A stretch of DNA of 64,000 nt from Undaria pinnatifida (Eukaryota; Sar; Phaeophyceae; Laminariales; Alariaceae), in contig JABAKD010000030.1 in assembly GCA_012845835.1 (NCBI GenBank), forward strand, positions 9,523,805 through 9,587,804, given 5' to 3'. The first letter of the stretch is position 1. Each line of letters opens with the position of its first letter. Both the position numbers and the translations under genes were made by a program. A model generated the notes under the pieces. The model was not told where the DNA came from and ran no database searches. It saw only the letters and a list, made by a program, of their open reading frames with translations. Below are positions 32,501-42,623 of this stretch, one piece after another.

Positions 32501-35500
32501 GGATGATGAAGAGTGTTCGAATACGTTCGACGTGCAGCAAGGTCTCAGACAAGGATGCGTGCTCGCGCCACTGCTGTTCAACATGTTTTTCACGGCTGTA
32601 CTGCGTGTGGTCGAGAAACGCTTTCTCGTTGATGCAGCCATCACGGACAACATGGTGCGGCACAAGATGGAAATCTATGATCGCCCGGGTGTGCGCTTAC
32701 GGTTGAAGGTGCGGTTGCTGAAAGCCGAGGTGATCGAGGCACTACTCTACGGCTGCATGACGTGGAGCCCGAACAAGCCTGACCATGACAGGCTACGACG
32801 GGTTCACCATTCCATGCTCCTCTGATGCCTCGGATGGCGGAAACGGAAGCGCGACGACTACACCCTAACGTACGCTGACGCGCTTGCCAAGACAGCTTCC
32901 GAGAGCATAGAGGTAATAGTGCGCAAACAGAGGATATTGTTTGCGGGATTCGTAGCACGTATGGGGGAGGAGCGTCTGCCACAGAGGGTGATGTTTGGGG
33001 AGCTTGTTGGGGGTAAGGGGTACTCAGGGGGGCAAGAGAAGGACTGGTTGGTGCATCTGAAGGAGGATATGTCGATCTTTGGAATGAAATTCGAAGGGTG
33101 GCGAAAGGCTACTCAAATGCTGGCAGATGGTTTCGACGGGTAGAGGAAGGAGCCGAGTTGTTCATGCGGAAATGGCATGAGACGAAGGGACGCAGAGCTG
33201 CAGAGCGACACGCAATGGCCGCGGCAGCGCCATCCACCGTCGGCATCTCTAAGCGGCTGGGAAGAGGAGGTAGGGGGGGAGGGGGGAGGGGGAAGAGGGG
33301 GAGGGGGGAGGGGAGGAGGGGGGAGGGGGGGAGGGGGGGAGGAGGGGGAGGAGGGGGGGGAAGGGGGGGAGGGGGGAGGGGGGGACGGGGGGAGGGGGGG
33401 AGGAGGGGGAGGAGGGGAGGGGGGAAGGGGGGAGGGGGGAGGGGGGAAGGGGGGAGGGGGGGAGGGGGGGAGGAGGGGGAGGAGGGGGGGGGAGGGAGGG
33501 GAGGCGGGAGGGGGAAGGGGGGGCGTCCTGCCCAAGAGACTGAAGTCTGGGTCTGGCTATCATCGTCTTGAAATGTGTGGGCCTTCCAATGGCCATCACA
33601 AGTTAGCGTAAGGTCGCCCTGACTTCTTCGTCTTGTTGCGCTCTCTCCCCAGTGCCATTGATGCACTTGATACCCTTGACGAGCCCAATGCCTTCTTTAG
33701 TCAGTTTCTAGGGTCTGCTAGTATCACGTTATTTCTCTTTTCCTTTCCTTGCTTCCTCTTTTCTTTTATTTTCTTTCCTTTCCTTCTTCGCTTTCTCTTC
33801 TTTTATTTCCTTTCCTTTCTCTTTCTTTCTTTTCTTTGTTTCTTCTTTCCAATTGACTTGCGTCTCACGTGCGTATGCGTAGTTATAGGTACTACGTGTA
33901 ATATATACGTGGTAGCCTTTCCTGGGTGGCAAGCGGTATAGTCAGTTTTTCCAGGCGCGAGTAGTGGGACGTATGCACCAGTATGGACCTGGCACATCGT
34001 AGGCTGACTCCCGATTTCACTTTTTAAAGGTTTTCGGCGGAGGCATGAATTGCGTCAACAGTGATATATGCGTGTACCACCTTTGTTTGTTTGTTTTTTT
34101 TCCCCTCGGGGCCTTCCTCAGCTCCACAGTGACTGGAGCCTGTCCTGTGACCACGGACTTGATTATGCGAGTTTATGTGAGAACAACAACAACAACAACA
34201 TACTTGGGTTTCATATTGCGTTTCATACGACAGGGTGGTAGTCCATCCAGGGGTCTACACGTGGAAAATCAATCAAAAAATCTTGAGCCATATCAAATGC
34301 TCACAACTTCGCTTGACACACTCAACAGTTAGCTTTGAACGGTTCGTCGAATATGTCATATTGTCAAGATACGGGGGCTGTAGGTGTTGCCACCTTCCAT
34401 CCCGGGTATTTGTCGTTTCCTCGTCTAACCCCCCGCCTTGCCGATGGCCCGCGGGAGGTTTTCCGCATGACTTCTCCTTTGTGTTAGCGCCTGTGTTCCC
34501 CTCCACATCGACGAGGGCTCGCCTCGCCATAGAACCTTTTCTGTGGTCGGTTTGCCATGCCTTTCCTGCCCCCCCCCGCCACACCGGCGGTATGCGGCAG
34601 GTTCTAGAGCCTTTTCTGCCCCCCCCCCGCCACACCGGCGGTACGCGGCAGGTTGTTGATGGGTGACTATTGCCTTGTTGTAGGGTCTGCGTTTCTTTCA
34701 ACTGCTTTTCTTCGCGTGTTCCTGGCTCCATAGCCAGACCGCTAGAGGTGTGGGAGTGGGTTTTGAGGAGCCGCATCTTCGACTCATGGTCTAGTACGTA
34801 GAACCTGAGTTTCCCCGAATCTCCCATATTTCTGCATATGCGACTCATCAGCGTGGGCTAGTGTTAAGATACGGCCTCGAAGGGCCTGTAATTATCCGAA
34901 TTTGAGATCATTGGATGGGTTTCGTATCGTATGATAAGGTTAGCGCTTTATATTCGGGAAAGTTAGGAAATAAGATCGGAGGCACGTGCCTCCTATCTCA
35001 GAAGCTGTCCGGGGCTCTGGTGGAATCGAACAAAGCTACGTCTCTACGGAGGCAAAGAAAGTGAGTACTCTCCGAGGACCTGCTCAATTGGCAGACCTGC
35101 AGGGGGCACCCTGTGTCCCCCCTATAACCTTACAATATCATACGTATAGTAGCTCGAACGTACCTCGTCATGTCTATCGTTCTCCATTGAGTTCATGATA
35201 AAAAATCTGGCAGTCCAGCCCACTCAGACAGCGCACGGGTACTATACGCCAGGCACCAACCCGCAGACCGGGTTTACAGTTGACAGTTTGTGATTGTCAG
35301 AAGTCGCAAGGCGATACTTTCACGTTCACCGAGCACGCAGCCCCTTCGCCGGTGTTCCGGCTCGGTTTCGTAAAAAAATGTTCATGTTTGAAGACCTGAC
35401 AGTCCAGTCTACTCACAGAAAGCGCGCCGGTTTTTCGCAAAATAGCTAACTCACCGGCCCACCGCCCTGTTCCGTGGTGTGACACTTAACGATCACACTG

Positions 35501-35559
35501 CCAAGGCAGAACTTCTCAACATAGGCACGCGACGTCTCGACTTCCGGCAGTTCAGGCAT
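23530..35559 (-). CDS. Formamidopyrimidine-DNA glycosylase, zincless plant/fungal type, complete, 7 exons
   Basis: Base excision repair enzyme that removes oxidised bases and nicks the abasic site. Exons in transcript order: 35559-35455, 30026-29896, 29347-29218, 28751-28557, 28190-28089, 25336-25236 and 24328-23530. All junctions are GT-AG with agreeing phases, giving 520 residues. The ATG is chosen because the mature family N-terminus MPELPEVE follows it directly; Pro2 is the Schiff-base nucleophile and Glu3 the acid. Lys71 (RRGKQMWF) matches the beta-hairpin lysine. LLGPDP (about 154-159) and [10 protein letters not shown] (193-202) mark the helix-two-turn-helix. Where bacterial Fpg has a Cys4 zinc finger, this protein has GGRTTA with Arg283, as in plant FPG. 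Residues 290-520 form a Lys/Ser/Ala-rich tail with repeated KVKSE-like blocks, probably DNA-binding or nuclear; plant FPG also ends in a basic tail. Intron 1 is 5.4 kb and hosts retroelements. Confidence 0.93.
25441..25552. repeat. 62-bp tandem duplication in glycosylase intron 5
   Basis: Copies start at 25441 and 25503 with CGGGGCAAGAAMCTCACTAC and share the tail CCCTCCCCATTTCGTCGCAC. They differ at a few positions. Confidence 0.85.
25795..26130. repeat. GGCGGTA-rich repeat block 1
   Basis: Many irregularly spaced copies of GGCGGTA followed by AT-rich words such as ATTTTT or AATTACAAATA. The same vocabulary recurs at 27805-28020 in the same orientation; both blocks lie in glycosylase intron 5, about 1.7 kb apart. 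Confidence 0.7.
26330..26505. repeat. 84-bp tandem repeat, two copies
   Basis: Copies start at 26330 and 26414 (ATCATCCTCT) and include AACAAAATAATAACAGGGCA and a GCAGTACGTACGGTAGTAAA tail. Related CAGCAGTACGTAC words continue near 26700 and 26910. Confidence 0.8.
27805..28020. repeat. GGCGGTA-rich repeat block 2
   Basis: Second block of the repeat described at 25795-26130, including GGCGGTAAGCGATAATTACA, which closely matches GGCGGTAAGCGGTAATTACA in block 1. It ends about 70 bp before the exon 5 boundary at 28089. Confidence 0.7.
31050..33250 (+). mobile_element. Degenerate LINE (non-LTR retrotransposon), 5'-truncated, inside glycosylase intron 1
   Basis: Remnants in order: the C-terminal part of an AP-type endonuclease ([11 protein letters not shown] and SDHNLV, about 31105-31230), a spacer, and a reverse transcriptase (31425-32825) with the expected succession of motifs. 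It lies antisense to the glycosylase gene. A further region (about 32826-33250) continues the C-terminal part after a stop. The element cannot be autonomous because it has internal stops, a deleted catalytic motif and a broken endonuclease. Confidence 0.88.
31425..32825 (+). pseudogene. LINE reverse transcriptase, inactivated
   Basis: One frame runs from 31425 to 32827, broken by TAG at 32070-32072 and ending at TGA 32825-32827. Visible RT blocks: [50 protein letters not shown] (the usual F-D-x-x-K-A-Y-D-S block with Val for Ala), and [15 protein letters not shown]. The block that should hold the catalytic YADD is absent. The sequence jumps near 32662 from DNMVRHK to MEIYDRPG, so an internal deletion removed the active site and part of the thumb. 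The later [14 protein letters not shown] and [15 protein letters not shown] are typical of the region after the thumb. Few mutations apart from these suggest fairly recent decay. Confidence 0.9.
33268..33530 (+). repeat. Long G-rich tract (GGGGAGG-type), potential G-quadruplex
   Basis: About 260 bp of almost pure purine, G4-6 runs separated by A or AGG, with no pyrimidine for long stretches. It lies directly after the LINE 3' part and within glycosylase intron 1, where the transcript would be C-rich. The Gly/Glu/Arg and Pro-rich reading frames it creates are not genes. Confidence 0.95.
33730..33855. repeat. TTTCC/TTTCT polypyrimidine tract
   Basis: Imperfect pyrimidine repeat, nearly all T and C for about 120 bp, in glycosylase intron 1. 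Confidence 0.85.
34374..35133 (+). mobile_element. 3' end of a Ty3/gypsy element with its LTR (truncated copy)
   Basis: 34374-34861 matches 48114-48610 (the region upstream of the LTR in the larger element), including the C-run plus GCCACACCGGCGG duplicated motif. It is followed by an LTR at 34862-35133 that starts TGTTAAGATACGGCC. No other internal part is present, so this is a 5'-truncated or deleted copy. It lies in glycosylase intron 1, antisense to that gene. The LTR palindrome has one substitution here and the 3' end is diverged. Confidence 0.88.
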
Positions 35560-35931
35560 GCTTAGCTTCTGAGCAGAGCGGGTGGAGCGCATCAGATTGC
35601 AGATCGGGGAGCGGGGTCCAGCGGGGTGCAGGGGGTAGAAATCATAATCCGACATCAGAATTATGGAACTCCCGGACCGCACGACGTCCCCGACGAACCT
35701 GCTGTGTTGGTGACCTCAAGGCATCTCTGTTGTTCGCTCTGTCCGCTTCTTTCTGTTTCTGACAGTTGCGACTGCCTCCATATATACGGGGTACACTTCT
35801 TATCTTCACGTTTGACTCCTATGCACATCGTGGCACTCGGTGCATAGAGCTCAACGGCGACTGTGCGTGATGCTGTCAGCTTGAGTTGTTCCGGCCCATC
35901 CCGACGTTGCATTCACGTTCACGGCTCGAAC
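35560..35931. promoter_or_regulatory. 372-bp divergent intergenic region (shared promoter candidate)
   Basis: It lies between the ATG of the DNA glycosylase (35559, - strand) and the ATG of the armadillo-like gene (35932, + strand). A CATATATACGG word near 35777-35787 is a possible TATA-like element. Both 5' UTRs must fit here or be spliced further upstream. Divergent transcription is inferred only from the two start codons. Confidence 0.45.
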
Positions 35932-38281
35932 ATGGTAGACAGAGGCAGTTTTTTTGTACCAACGACGCGGAGCGTGGCGTCAATCTGCGCCGGGTTGCGG
36001 CGAACGGGCGACCGTGAGGCTGTGGCGGACGCTCTTACCCAAGTAGCAGCAATGCCGTGCTCTCCTGAGGGTCTACGACTGAGAACCAAGTTGGCGGAAG
36101 CAAGGTAAGTACGAGTACAAGTGTAATGCCTGCTACACACGCAATCGCAGCCGTTGTTCTGGTTGCGTGGTACCTGGCACAGGCTACGAAGGGCTCTCAT
36201 GTTTATTTCATCATCTTGGTTACCGGTACGTGCCCACAGCAGCTGCAGTACAGCCACGTAGGGGAATCCTCGTTGCCGCAACTTGATGCGTTTGACATCA
36301 GATTTGGGTGTTCAACAATGCAACGCTCCTTGGTGTGTGTATCCTAGTTATCTACCTTTTGTCGTTGAAGTTCTGCGATACGGCGGTAGACTGCGACCGC
36401 AGTACAGAGCAGAACGGGACATGAAAATCGCACAACCACGGAGCTGTGGCCTTAACGCGCTCGTTACCGTGTAACTGGTATACTCGTCACTACTGTTGTG
36501 CGAACGCTTCTCCGTGTTCAACAATCAACAGCCGACCATGCCTTCACGGTGGACTTTATCCAAACTTTTTTTGGGTGCATTGCAGGGGGCTCGAAGCGAT
36601 AACGGCGGCGCTGCTGACGTCCCGCGGGGACGTGCGGCTGCAGTGCAAGGCGGCCAACGCCCTCGGGTCTCTGTGCATGTCTGAGCACGTAGCAAGCACC
36701 TTCGCGTCCAACAAGAGCAGCTGGGCTGTTCTAGACAGGTGTGATATGTACGAAATTTGAATATTACAGTGTTGCTGCTGTCAGCAGTATTAGTACATTT
36801 TGTAGACCGCTGCGTTCGGGCACCTGTTATGCCGACCGTTCTTTCTGGACACATGGGTGTTGGTCGTTTCGCCCGGCTTGCTCTCCACGTCTCTTTGCAG
36901 GCACCGGAACGGCTTTGTCAATTGCAGCTTCTCTTTTATAGATTATACTATGGTGTAACTAGTAAGTGGCAGCGTGAAAGAACCCGTCGGCCGATGGTTG
37001 GCCTCCAAAGACCTCTTAGAAAATGCCCGCTTAACCCCTTGAGAGCCCCCAAATCCCTCCCTGTACTAACTTGAAGCAAATTTGTCCCCCAAATGGGTTT
37101 CCAGTGGTGAAGGCGTTAAGTTGGTGCTTAATGCATACGTACAATCAGCATTCAATGCACAGAAGAAACCCAGGCGATGGTGTGAACCACCGAGTTTGCG
37201 CATTCCACGACGCTCGTTTGCGCTGAACCCAACATTCTTCATTGTTCTCGCCGGTTGGTGGCGTCACCAGGCTCAGCGATATGTTGAGGTCGCGCAGTCA
37301 GTGGGCACAGGCGGACGCCGTGGGGTGTCTGGGTTGGCTCGTGGGCAACATCTCCTCGACAACCTTGCGCGAGATCGTCCTGTTGGTGACGCAGCTGATG
37401 GTGAAACACACAATGACGGCCGATGAGGTGTTCATACAGCAAGAGCGCAAGCGTGAAGAGCAGGCAACCCGGGGCAGAGATCACAGCGGGAAGGGTTTTG
37501 GTGGGAGTGGTGGTGGTGGGCGAGAAATACGTCAGGCTTGGAAGGGCGAGGCAGAAGGCAGCAAGGAGGACGTGGCGCGAGAGCGTATGGACAACATTCG
37601 CGTGTACTCTCTCATATTTCTCGCCAAGGTGAGCGTTATATTTCGGAATTCGAATAGGAATGAGTAAATGTATCGCAGAGGCTTTATTCGTCAGGTTTGA
37701 TGCGTCGTTGAATGGTGTTCGTTTTCCTCTCGGCTGTTTGCCAGCCGCAGCCTCTTCATGTGGGGACTGAAGCACGAGTGTAACGCAGCGCAAACGTCTT
37801 TCGCGAGGACTTATGTTGAACCTGGTATCGGCTTGGTCATCGCACAAGGTCCACAGCTCGAACGCAGCTCGCCGGCTTGCTGCTCCCACTGTCACCTCAG
37901 GCGGCGCACGCATATCCTTCGACGATGCCTGCCATGGTGGAGACGGGGGCAATCCCGGCGTTATTGAGGCACCTCTCGGCCGACTTCTTGTCAATATCCC
38001 CTTCGAAGCAGCCCCCAAGAGAAGAAGATGCGGGGTATGAGACACACGGAGCGGACGAAGTCGACCAGATGACAGAGCAGCATCCTTCCCTATTGTTGGC
38101 GGCGCGGCTGCTGCACGCCTTCTCGTCGGATCCGGGCGTTAGGTGAGCTGTCATAGTAGCTGTTTTTTCTTCCAGAGTATGCATGTGGCGGACGCTACTG
38201 CTTATATTAGATTTTTGAAGAACGAGAATGTGTCGCACGCGTGCCTACAATCCTTGGTGGGGTTGTCTGACAGGGCTCACG
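35932..38281 (+). CDS. Armadillo/HEAT-like repeat protein, function unknown, 3' end unresolved
   Basis: Exons: 35932-36104, 36586-36738, 37271-37628 and 37868-38142, with phases 2, 2, 0 and 2 all consistent. A continuation at 38178-38281 would need a 35-nt intron. The start ATG opens MVDRGSFFVPTTRSVASICA, and the protein is then helical: LEAITAALLTSRGDVRLQCK, AANALGSLCMSEHVA, LSDMLRSRSQWAQADAVGCL, and VETGAIPALLRHLSADF. The Leu/Ala spacing, Asn-Ala-Leu and Gly-Ala-Ile-Pro-Ala-Leu are typical of armadillo repeats, which form a protein-binding superhelix. A charged Gly-rich linker (RKREEQATRGRDHSGKGFGG) splits exon 3. The protein is at least about 320 residues. I cannot name an orthologue. A possible last exon is 38335-38495, giving about 407 residues. 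It is divergent from the glycosylase gene. Confidence 0.6.
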
Positions 38282-38495
38282 GTGAGGCACACGTACTACT
38301 AGGCATCCATTGCTGACGGAATGGCCCCTAACAGAAAAAGATACCAACGGGGCGGGTGTTTTGGAGCTAGGTATTCACGTGATGCGACTCTCGACGCCGC
38401 GGGGCATAATCCGCCGAGATCCTGTTTGGCCCCGCTTTTTATATTGTCGGGATCCCGACAACAGCGAGCTCCGCGTTTTCAGGCGGCAGGAATGA

Positions 38496-40762
38496 TACTT
38501 GGCGATCAACATCATCGAGAGGCTTCAGAGATGGGTAGAAATATGTATCTGGTACGCATTGCCATGTTAGACGGGTAAATATATGTATGCGTTGTCATTT
38601 GTTATTTACCCCACCAATAGAGGAATGGAGTTTTAGCACACAATTTCAACAGGATATTAGTACGACCCTTTCCTATATTATCTTGTTGACCATGGATTCT
38701 ATCCCGCGGAGTTGCTTGCTTTTGTCGACGTTTGATGATAGCTCTGCCTTTGCGCGAGCAGCTGTAAAACCTTCATTTTGCTGGCTTTTCGGCGACTGAT
38801 GTCAGGTTTCAATAAGGATAATACCAGGCGCCAGATATCTTGTACGACGGGAACCGCGGTACCATGTTTACTGACACACGAGATGGTGGGTGTCGTACGA
38901 AAACCTGCTAGGTAGACACCCTACATTTTTCCACGCACTTTTCTTGACGCTGCATGCTGTCTGCTGTACTATGGGCAGGACATCTCTTCTGCAGGCGAAG
39001 TGCCTTCCGCCGCTCATTCGCATCCGGCAACGGCTTCGGGTACAGGTCGGAAGTGTAACCGCCGCCGACGGCATGGAGCCCAGTCCCAAGACTCCATTAC
39101 TACCACCACCACCACCATCAGACGAGACGCAAACTGCACCTGCCAGTTGTCCCGCAAACGAGAGGGTTGTGGCTGGGCGAATGACGCAAGACCGGCACGC
39201 GCAAGCCGGGGAGGCTTGTGGCAACGAAATTGAATACGGTTTTTGTGTTGGGGGAGTAGACGGCAAGGCGCAGCAACAACCGCCATTGGGAGCGATGATC
39301 AGCTTGATTATTGATCAGTTGGTGCGGAGAACAATGTGATCTTAGATCAGAGAGCTGGGGTATGGTGAATGTGATTAATCGAGGAACGGTAGATATCGCT
39401 GGTTTTCGTCGGGCCCGTGATAGGCACCGTTTGGGACGTACTTCCTGCCTACGAGGCTTGGGTTGCTTTCCGTCAATCAATGTATATGGGTCAAGCTCTG
39501 GGCGGCAATCTCGAGCGATGTTTTTAGACAGCGTTGTACCACTGTTTACTTCATGCAAGAGCTGTATCCTCTTCCCACTATATATTTCCGTTTTGGGAAA
39601 GATGCACGAGCTGATGGATCTGCTCGATCGGCACTTGTTCTTGCGGACAGGACTCTGTTCTGTTTGTTGGCGCTTTTCCATGGACCGAAATAAGGATGGA
39701 TCGCGGACGAGCCGGCCGTGGGTAATGCGCACGACCATTTTGTGAATGTAACTACTGCTTACTACTGAGTAACCGCACATCTACACTGCTGTAAGAAACA
39801 TGGATAAACGCTGACTAGCCCAGTCTGGGTTACAACAACCCGGGGACAGGATTTCTCTTTTGGGAAAGGGTGCGTTGGTACAACAGCAGCGCACTAAGTA
39901 TCAGTAGAATGGCTCCAGCATTGCTTGCTTTCCAGTAACTCCCAGCCTGTCATTCTGTTATTACATAATGTTATATATACAATATAGTACTCGTTTTTTT
40001 CTTTTTTGAGGTATCCTGTACTTTGCTCAAAATGCTACATACAGTATGTGTTATACAAGTATACTGCCTGACTATGATATTATTATGTTGTTGCTTTGTA
40101 TTTTTGCCACATAAAGCTTGTGCAGGAAGCAAGCACAGCAGGATTTTTGTAGCAAAATTGTATGGTAGATGGTATCGTTTCCCATGGTGCTCTCCGAACG
40201 TGATACACCAGAATGTACAACGTCGACATATCGCTCTGCGTTCTACGGAATAGGTTTCTGGAGAATATTTTTGTGGTGTGGGCGCGTGTGGGCGCGTGGT
40301 AAGTGCCGTGTTGCACTCACCTGAAGCAAAAAGCAGAGAGCCAAAATCCACAAGGGAAGTGGTCGAAGGGGGATATACCCCCACGATTTTCGTTCATTTT
40401 GGTAGTATAGTCTAGGGAAAACGCGCCCGCGGAACGTGCCCGTGCGTGCCCCAAACTGCTTAAGATTCATTTCTGACTCACTAACAAGACATCCGCAGCC
40501 CATGCCGAGCTCCCACCATTTTTTTTTATTCGGGCACGGTACTGGGGCTAACGGGGCCGCGACGCAGGGGGGGGGGGAATAGTCTCCCATTTTGACTACA
40601 ACTTGGGGCGGCTCTCCCCCTCTAACCTACTAAATTTATACTACCCCCTGTTGACCACATTTCCCCTCCGTTTGATCGAAAACAAATCCCTTTTTGACCA
40701 ATTCTGGCACCCTCAAACGCGAGTGAGAACAAAAAGGACTGCTAACAGTCACCGCCCAACAG
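38496..40762. other. Unassigned region downstream of the armadillo-like gene
   Basis: Open frames at 38890-39339 and 39311-39745 lack recognisable domains. The stretch after 38975 (possible acceptors CAG at 38977 and 38991) could be a terminal exon or the 3' UTR of the armadillo-like gene, but none of the phases gives a convincing continuation. Confidence 0.35.
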
Positions 40763-41031
40763 TGTTGAGATACGGCCTCGAAAGGCCTGTAAGTGTCCGA
40801 ATTTGATATCATTTGGGTGGGTTTCGTATGATAAGGTTGGCGTTTTATATTCGGGAAAGTTAGGAAGTAGATCGGAGGCACGTGCCTCCGATCTCAGAAG
40901 CTATCCCGGGCTCTGGTGGAAACGAATAAAGCTCCACCTCTACGAAGGAACGAAAGTGAGTACTTTCCGAGGACCTGCTCAATTGGAAGACCTGCAGGGG
41001 GCACTCTGTGCCCCCCACCTTTGATTTAACA
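40763..41031 (+). repeat. Ty3/gypsy LTR, + orientation
   Basis: 269 bp, starting TGTTGAGATACGGCC and ending TTTGATTTAACA. It has a TATA-like TTTTATATTC, the 26-bp palindrome at 40869-40894 and an AATAAA polyadenylation-type signal shortly after it. Confidence 0.93.
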
Positions 41032-41235
41032 TGTGGCGTCGTCGGCAGGACAGAAAAAAAAATAGAAACCTGATGACCAGTGATCTGCTCCACCTCCAGC
41101 CGTTGGAGGGGAGTCGAAACGTCGTCTTGAGTGACGTGGTACGGCGGGGGCTTCTTGGAAAAATTGTTGAGCACATACTGTGTCAGCCCCGCCGGTAGGT
41201 ATTTGGGCATGTCCCCGCTGTCGTCGGGGCCACAC

Positions 41236-41503
41236 GGTAAATTAAAGGTGGGGGACACAGAGTGCCCCCTGCAGGTCTGCCAATTGAGCAGGTCCTCGGA
41301 GAGTACTCACTTTCGTTCCTTCGTAGAGGTGGAGCTTTATTCGTTTCCACCAGAGCCCGGGATAGCTTCTGAGATCGGAGGCACGTGCCTCCGATCTACT
41401 TCCTAACTTTCCCGAATATAAAACGCCAACCTTATCATACGAAACCCATCCAAATGATCTCAAATTCGGATACTTACAGGCCTTTCGAGGCCGTTTCTTA
41501 ACA
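41236..41503 (-). repeat. Ty3/gypsy LTR, - orientation
   Basis: Reverse complement of the LTR family; the 5' end is at 41503 (TGTTAAGAAACGGCC on the - strand) and the 3' end near 41236. The 26-bp palindrome lies at 41372-41397. Confidence 0.92.
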
Positions 41504-42599
41504 CAACGGCATGGATAGCTAGAAATATAATGAGGTGATATCAACTGCGTGGAAAAGTGTTTACTACGTTGTTTGGCAGATTTCGATTTTAGGTGGGGCG
41601 TACTATATACTCGGAGTATAATAATAATAGTGATAGTAGAAATATCCGATCCTGTTGTTGCTGATTTTTGCACATACATATGATACAATGTATACCTTGG
41701 TACTTGGTACATGAGACATATTATAAAAAATTAAAATGCACTCCAGCTGCGAGATCGCAAATTTTGTCGAAACTCATACTTGCAAGCTGTGTGTGATACT
41801 CCGATTTCGCGTATTACGGGTTGTGTGTCCTCGTTAAGGATATATAGGTCGGCGACTCCCCTTGCAACTACAGTGTAGCTATCAGGGTCAACAGGGTGAT
41901 GTTAGGCAGTCTGTGCGCCGAAACTATAAAACCCGTTTCTGAGGGGGACGAAATCTGACATCTGTGGAAGGAAATGCATCAGCCCATTATTATGCTGCAC
42001 TGTAGTTGGTACCTCTGCAAAAATGATGGTGGTTGAATTTACGCGACGCACAGCAGTAGTGGAACGCTGTTGATTGAGAAAGATCGGAGAGGGGTCCGAG
42101 GTGCGTCAAATTAGTAGCTGTACTAGTTTCGACAGAAAGAGAGCAGCAGCAGTTTGTTCGACGCGCAAGACGGATCGACGTATGTACTGAAACCCATACG
42201 ATAACGCGTGTACTGGAAAATTCGCCAAACGAAAAAGCCCAAACATTCCACGAGCACCGCCTGTTCCTTCCCAGGTAGGATCACAAGGAAGGAGCCCCGA
42301 CAAGATTATTTACCTCGTCTCCTTTCTCCAAGAGGCATAACGGAAAAGAGCCTCCTCGGGTAAAAAAATTATTGCCACTTCCCCGAGCCCCGCTCCAGAA
42401 GACGCCCACAGGGTCCACGGACCCTGCTTCGTCTTTTAACACGCTAACCCACGTGTTTCAGGTTACGTCTGCCCCAGTGGCACAGGAAGAAGATCCGACA
42501 CTGCGCGACGGGCCAGTGGTGACTCCACGGCCTCCAGCCTGATCAGCTGGACGCTATTCCCGCAAATTTACGGAAGAATCGCGCCTCTCGTCAAGCAGA
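41504..42599. other. Unassigned stretch between the LTR pair and the larger element
   Basis: No gene or LTR is recognised. The 5' boundary of the large element must lie in or at the end of this stretch, but I could not find a matching 5' LTR in + orientation. Confidence 0.4.
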
Positions 42600-42623
42600 A
42601 ACAGCTCAGAGCCCCTGCCCCTT

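Larger units (their letters stand above)
40763..41503. mobile_element. Inverted LTR pair around a small Ty3/gypsy remnant
   Basis: An LTR in + orientation (40763-41031) and one in - orientation (about 41236-41503) flank about 204 bp. The spacer is the reverse complement of 46990-47150 from the larger element (the segment encoding PKYLPAGLTQYVLN to QITGHQ). The two LTRs are nearly identical, so the locus can form a foldback of about 268-bp arms. No exact target-site duplication is obvious outside the arms (CCCAACAG on the left, CAACGGCA on the right). Confidence 0.92.

Noticed and set aside
31845-32663. 272-codon - strand frame
   Set aside because: Antisense to the LINE reverse transcriptase, whose sense motifs are unambiguous.
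33109-33666. Pro-rich and Gly/Arg-rich frames on both strands
   Set aside because: All are created by the G-rich repeat; no sequence outside the repeat looks coding except the LINE.
37239-38045. 268-codon - strand frame opposite the armadillo-like gene
   Set aside because: The + strand exons have matching phases and repeat-like helices; the - frame has no domain and contains the reverse of introns.
39118-39780. 220-codon - strand frame
   Set aside because: No recognisable domain, no supporting splice neighbours, and composition typical of chance frames in GC-rich sequence.
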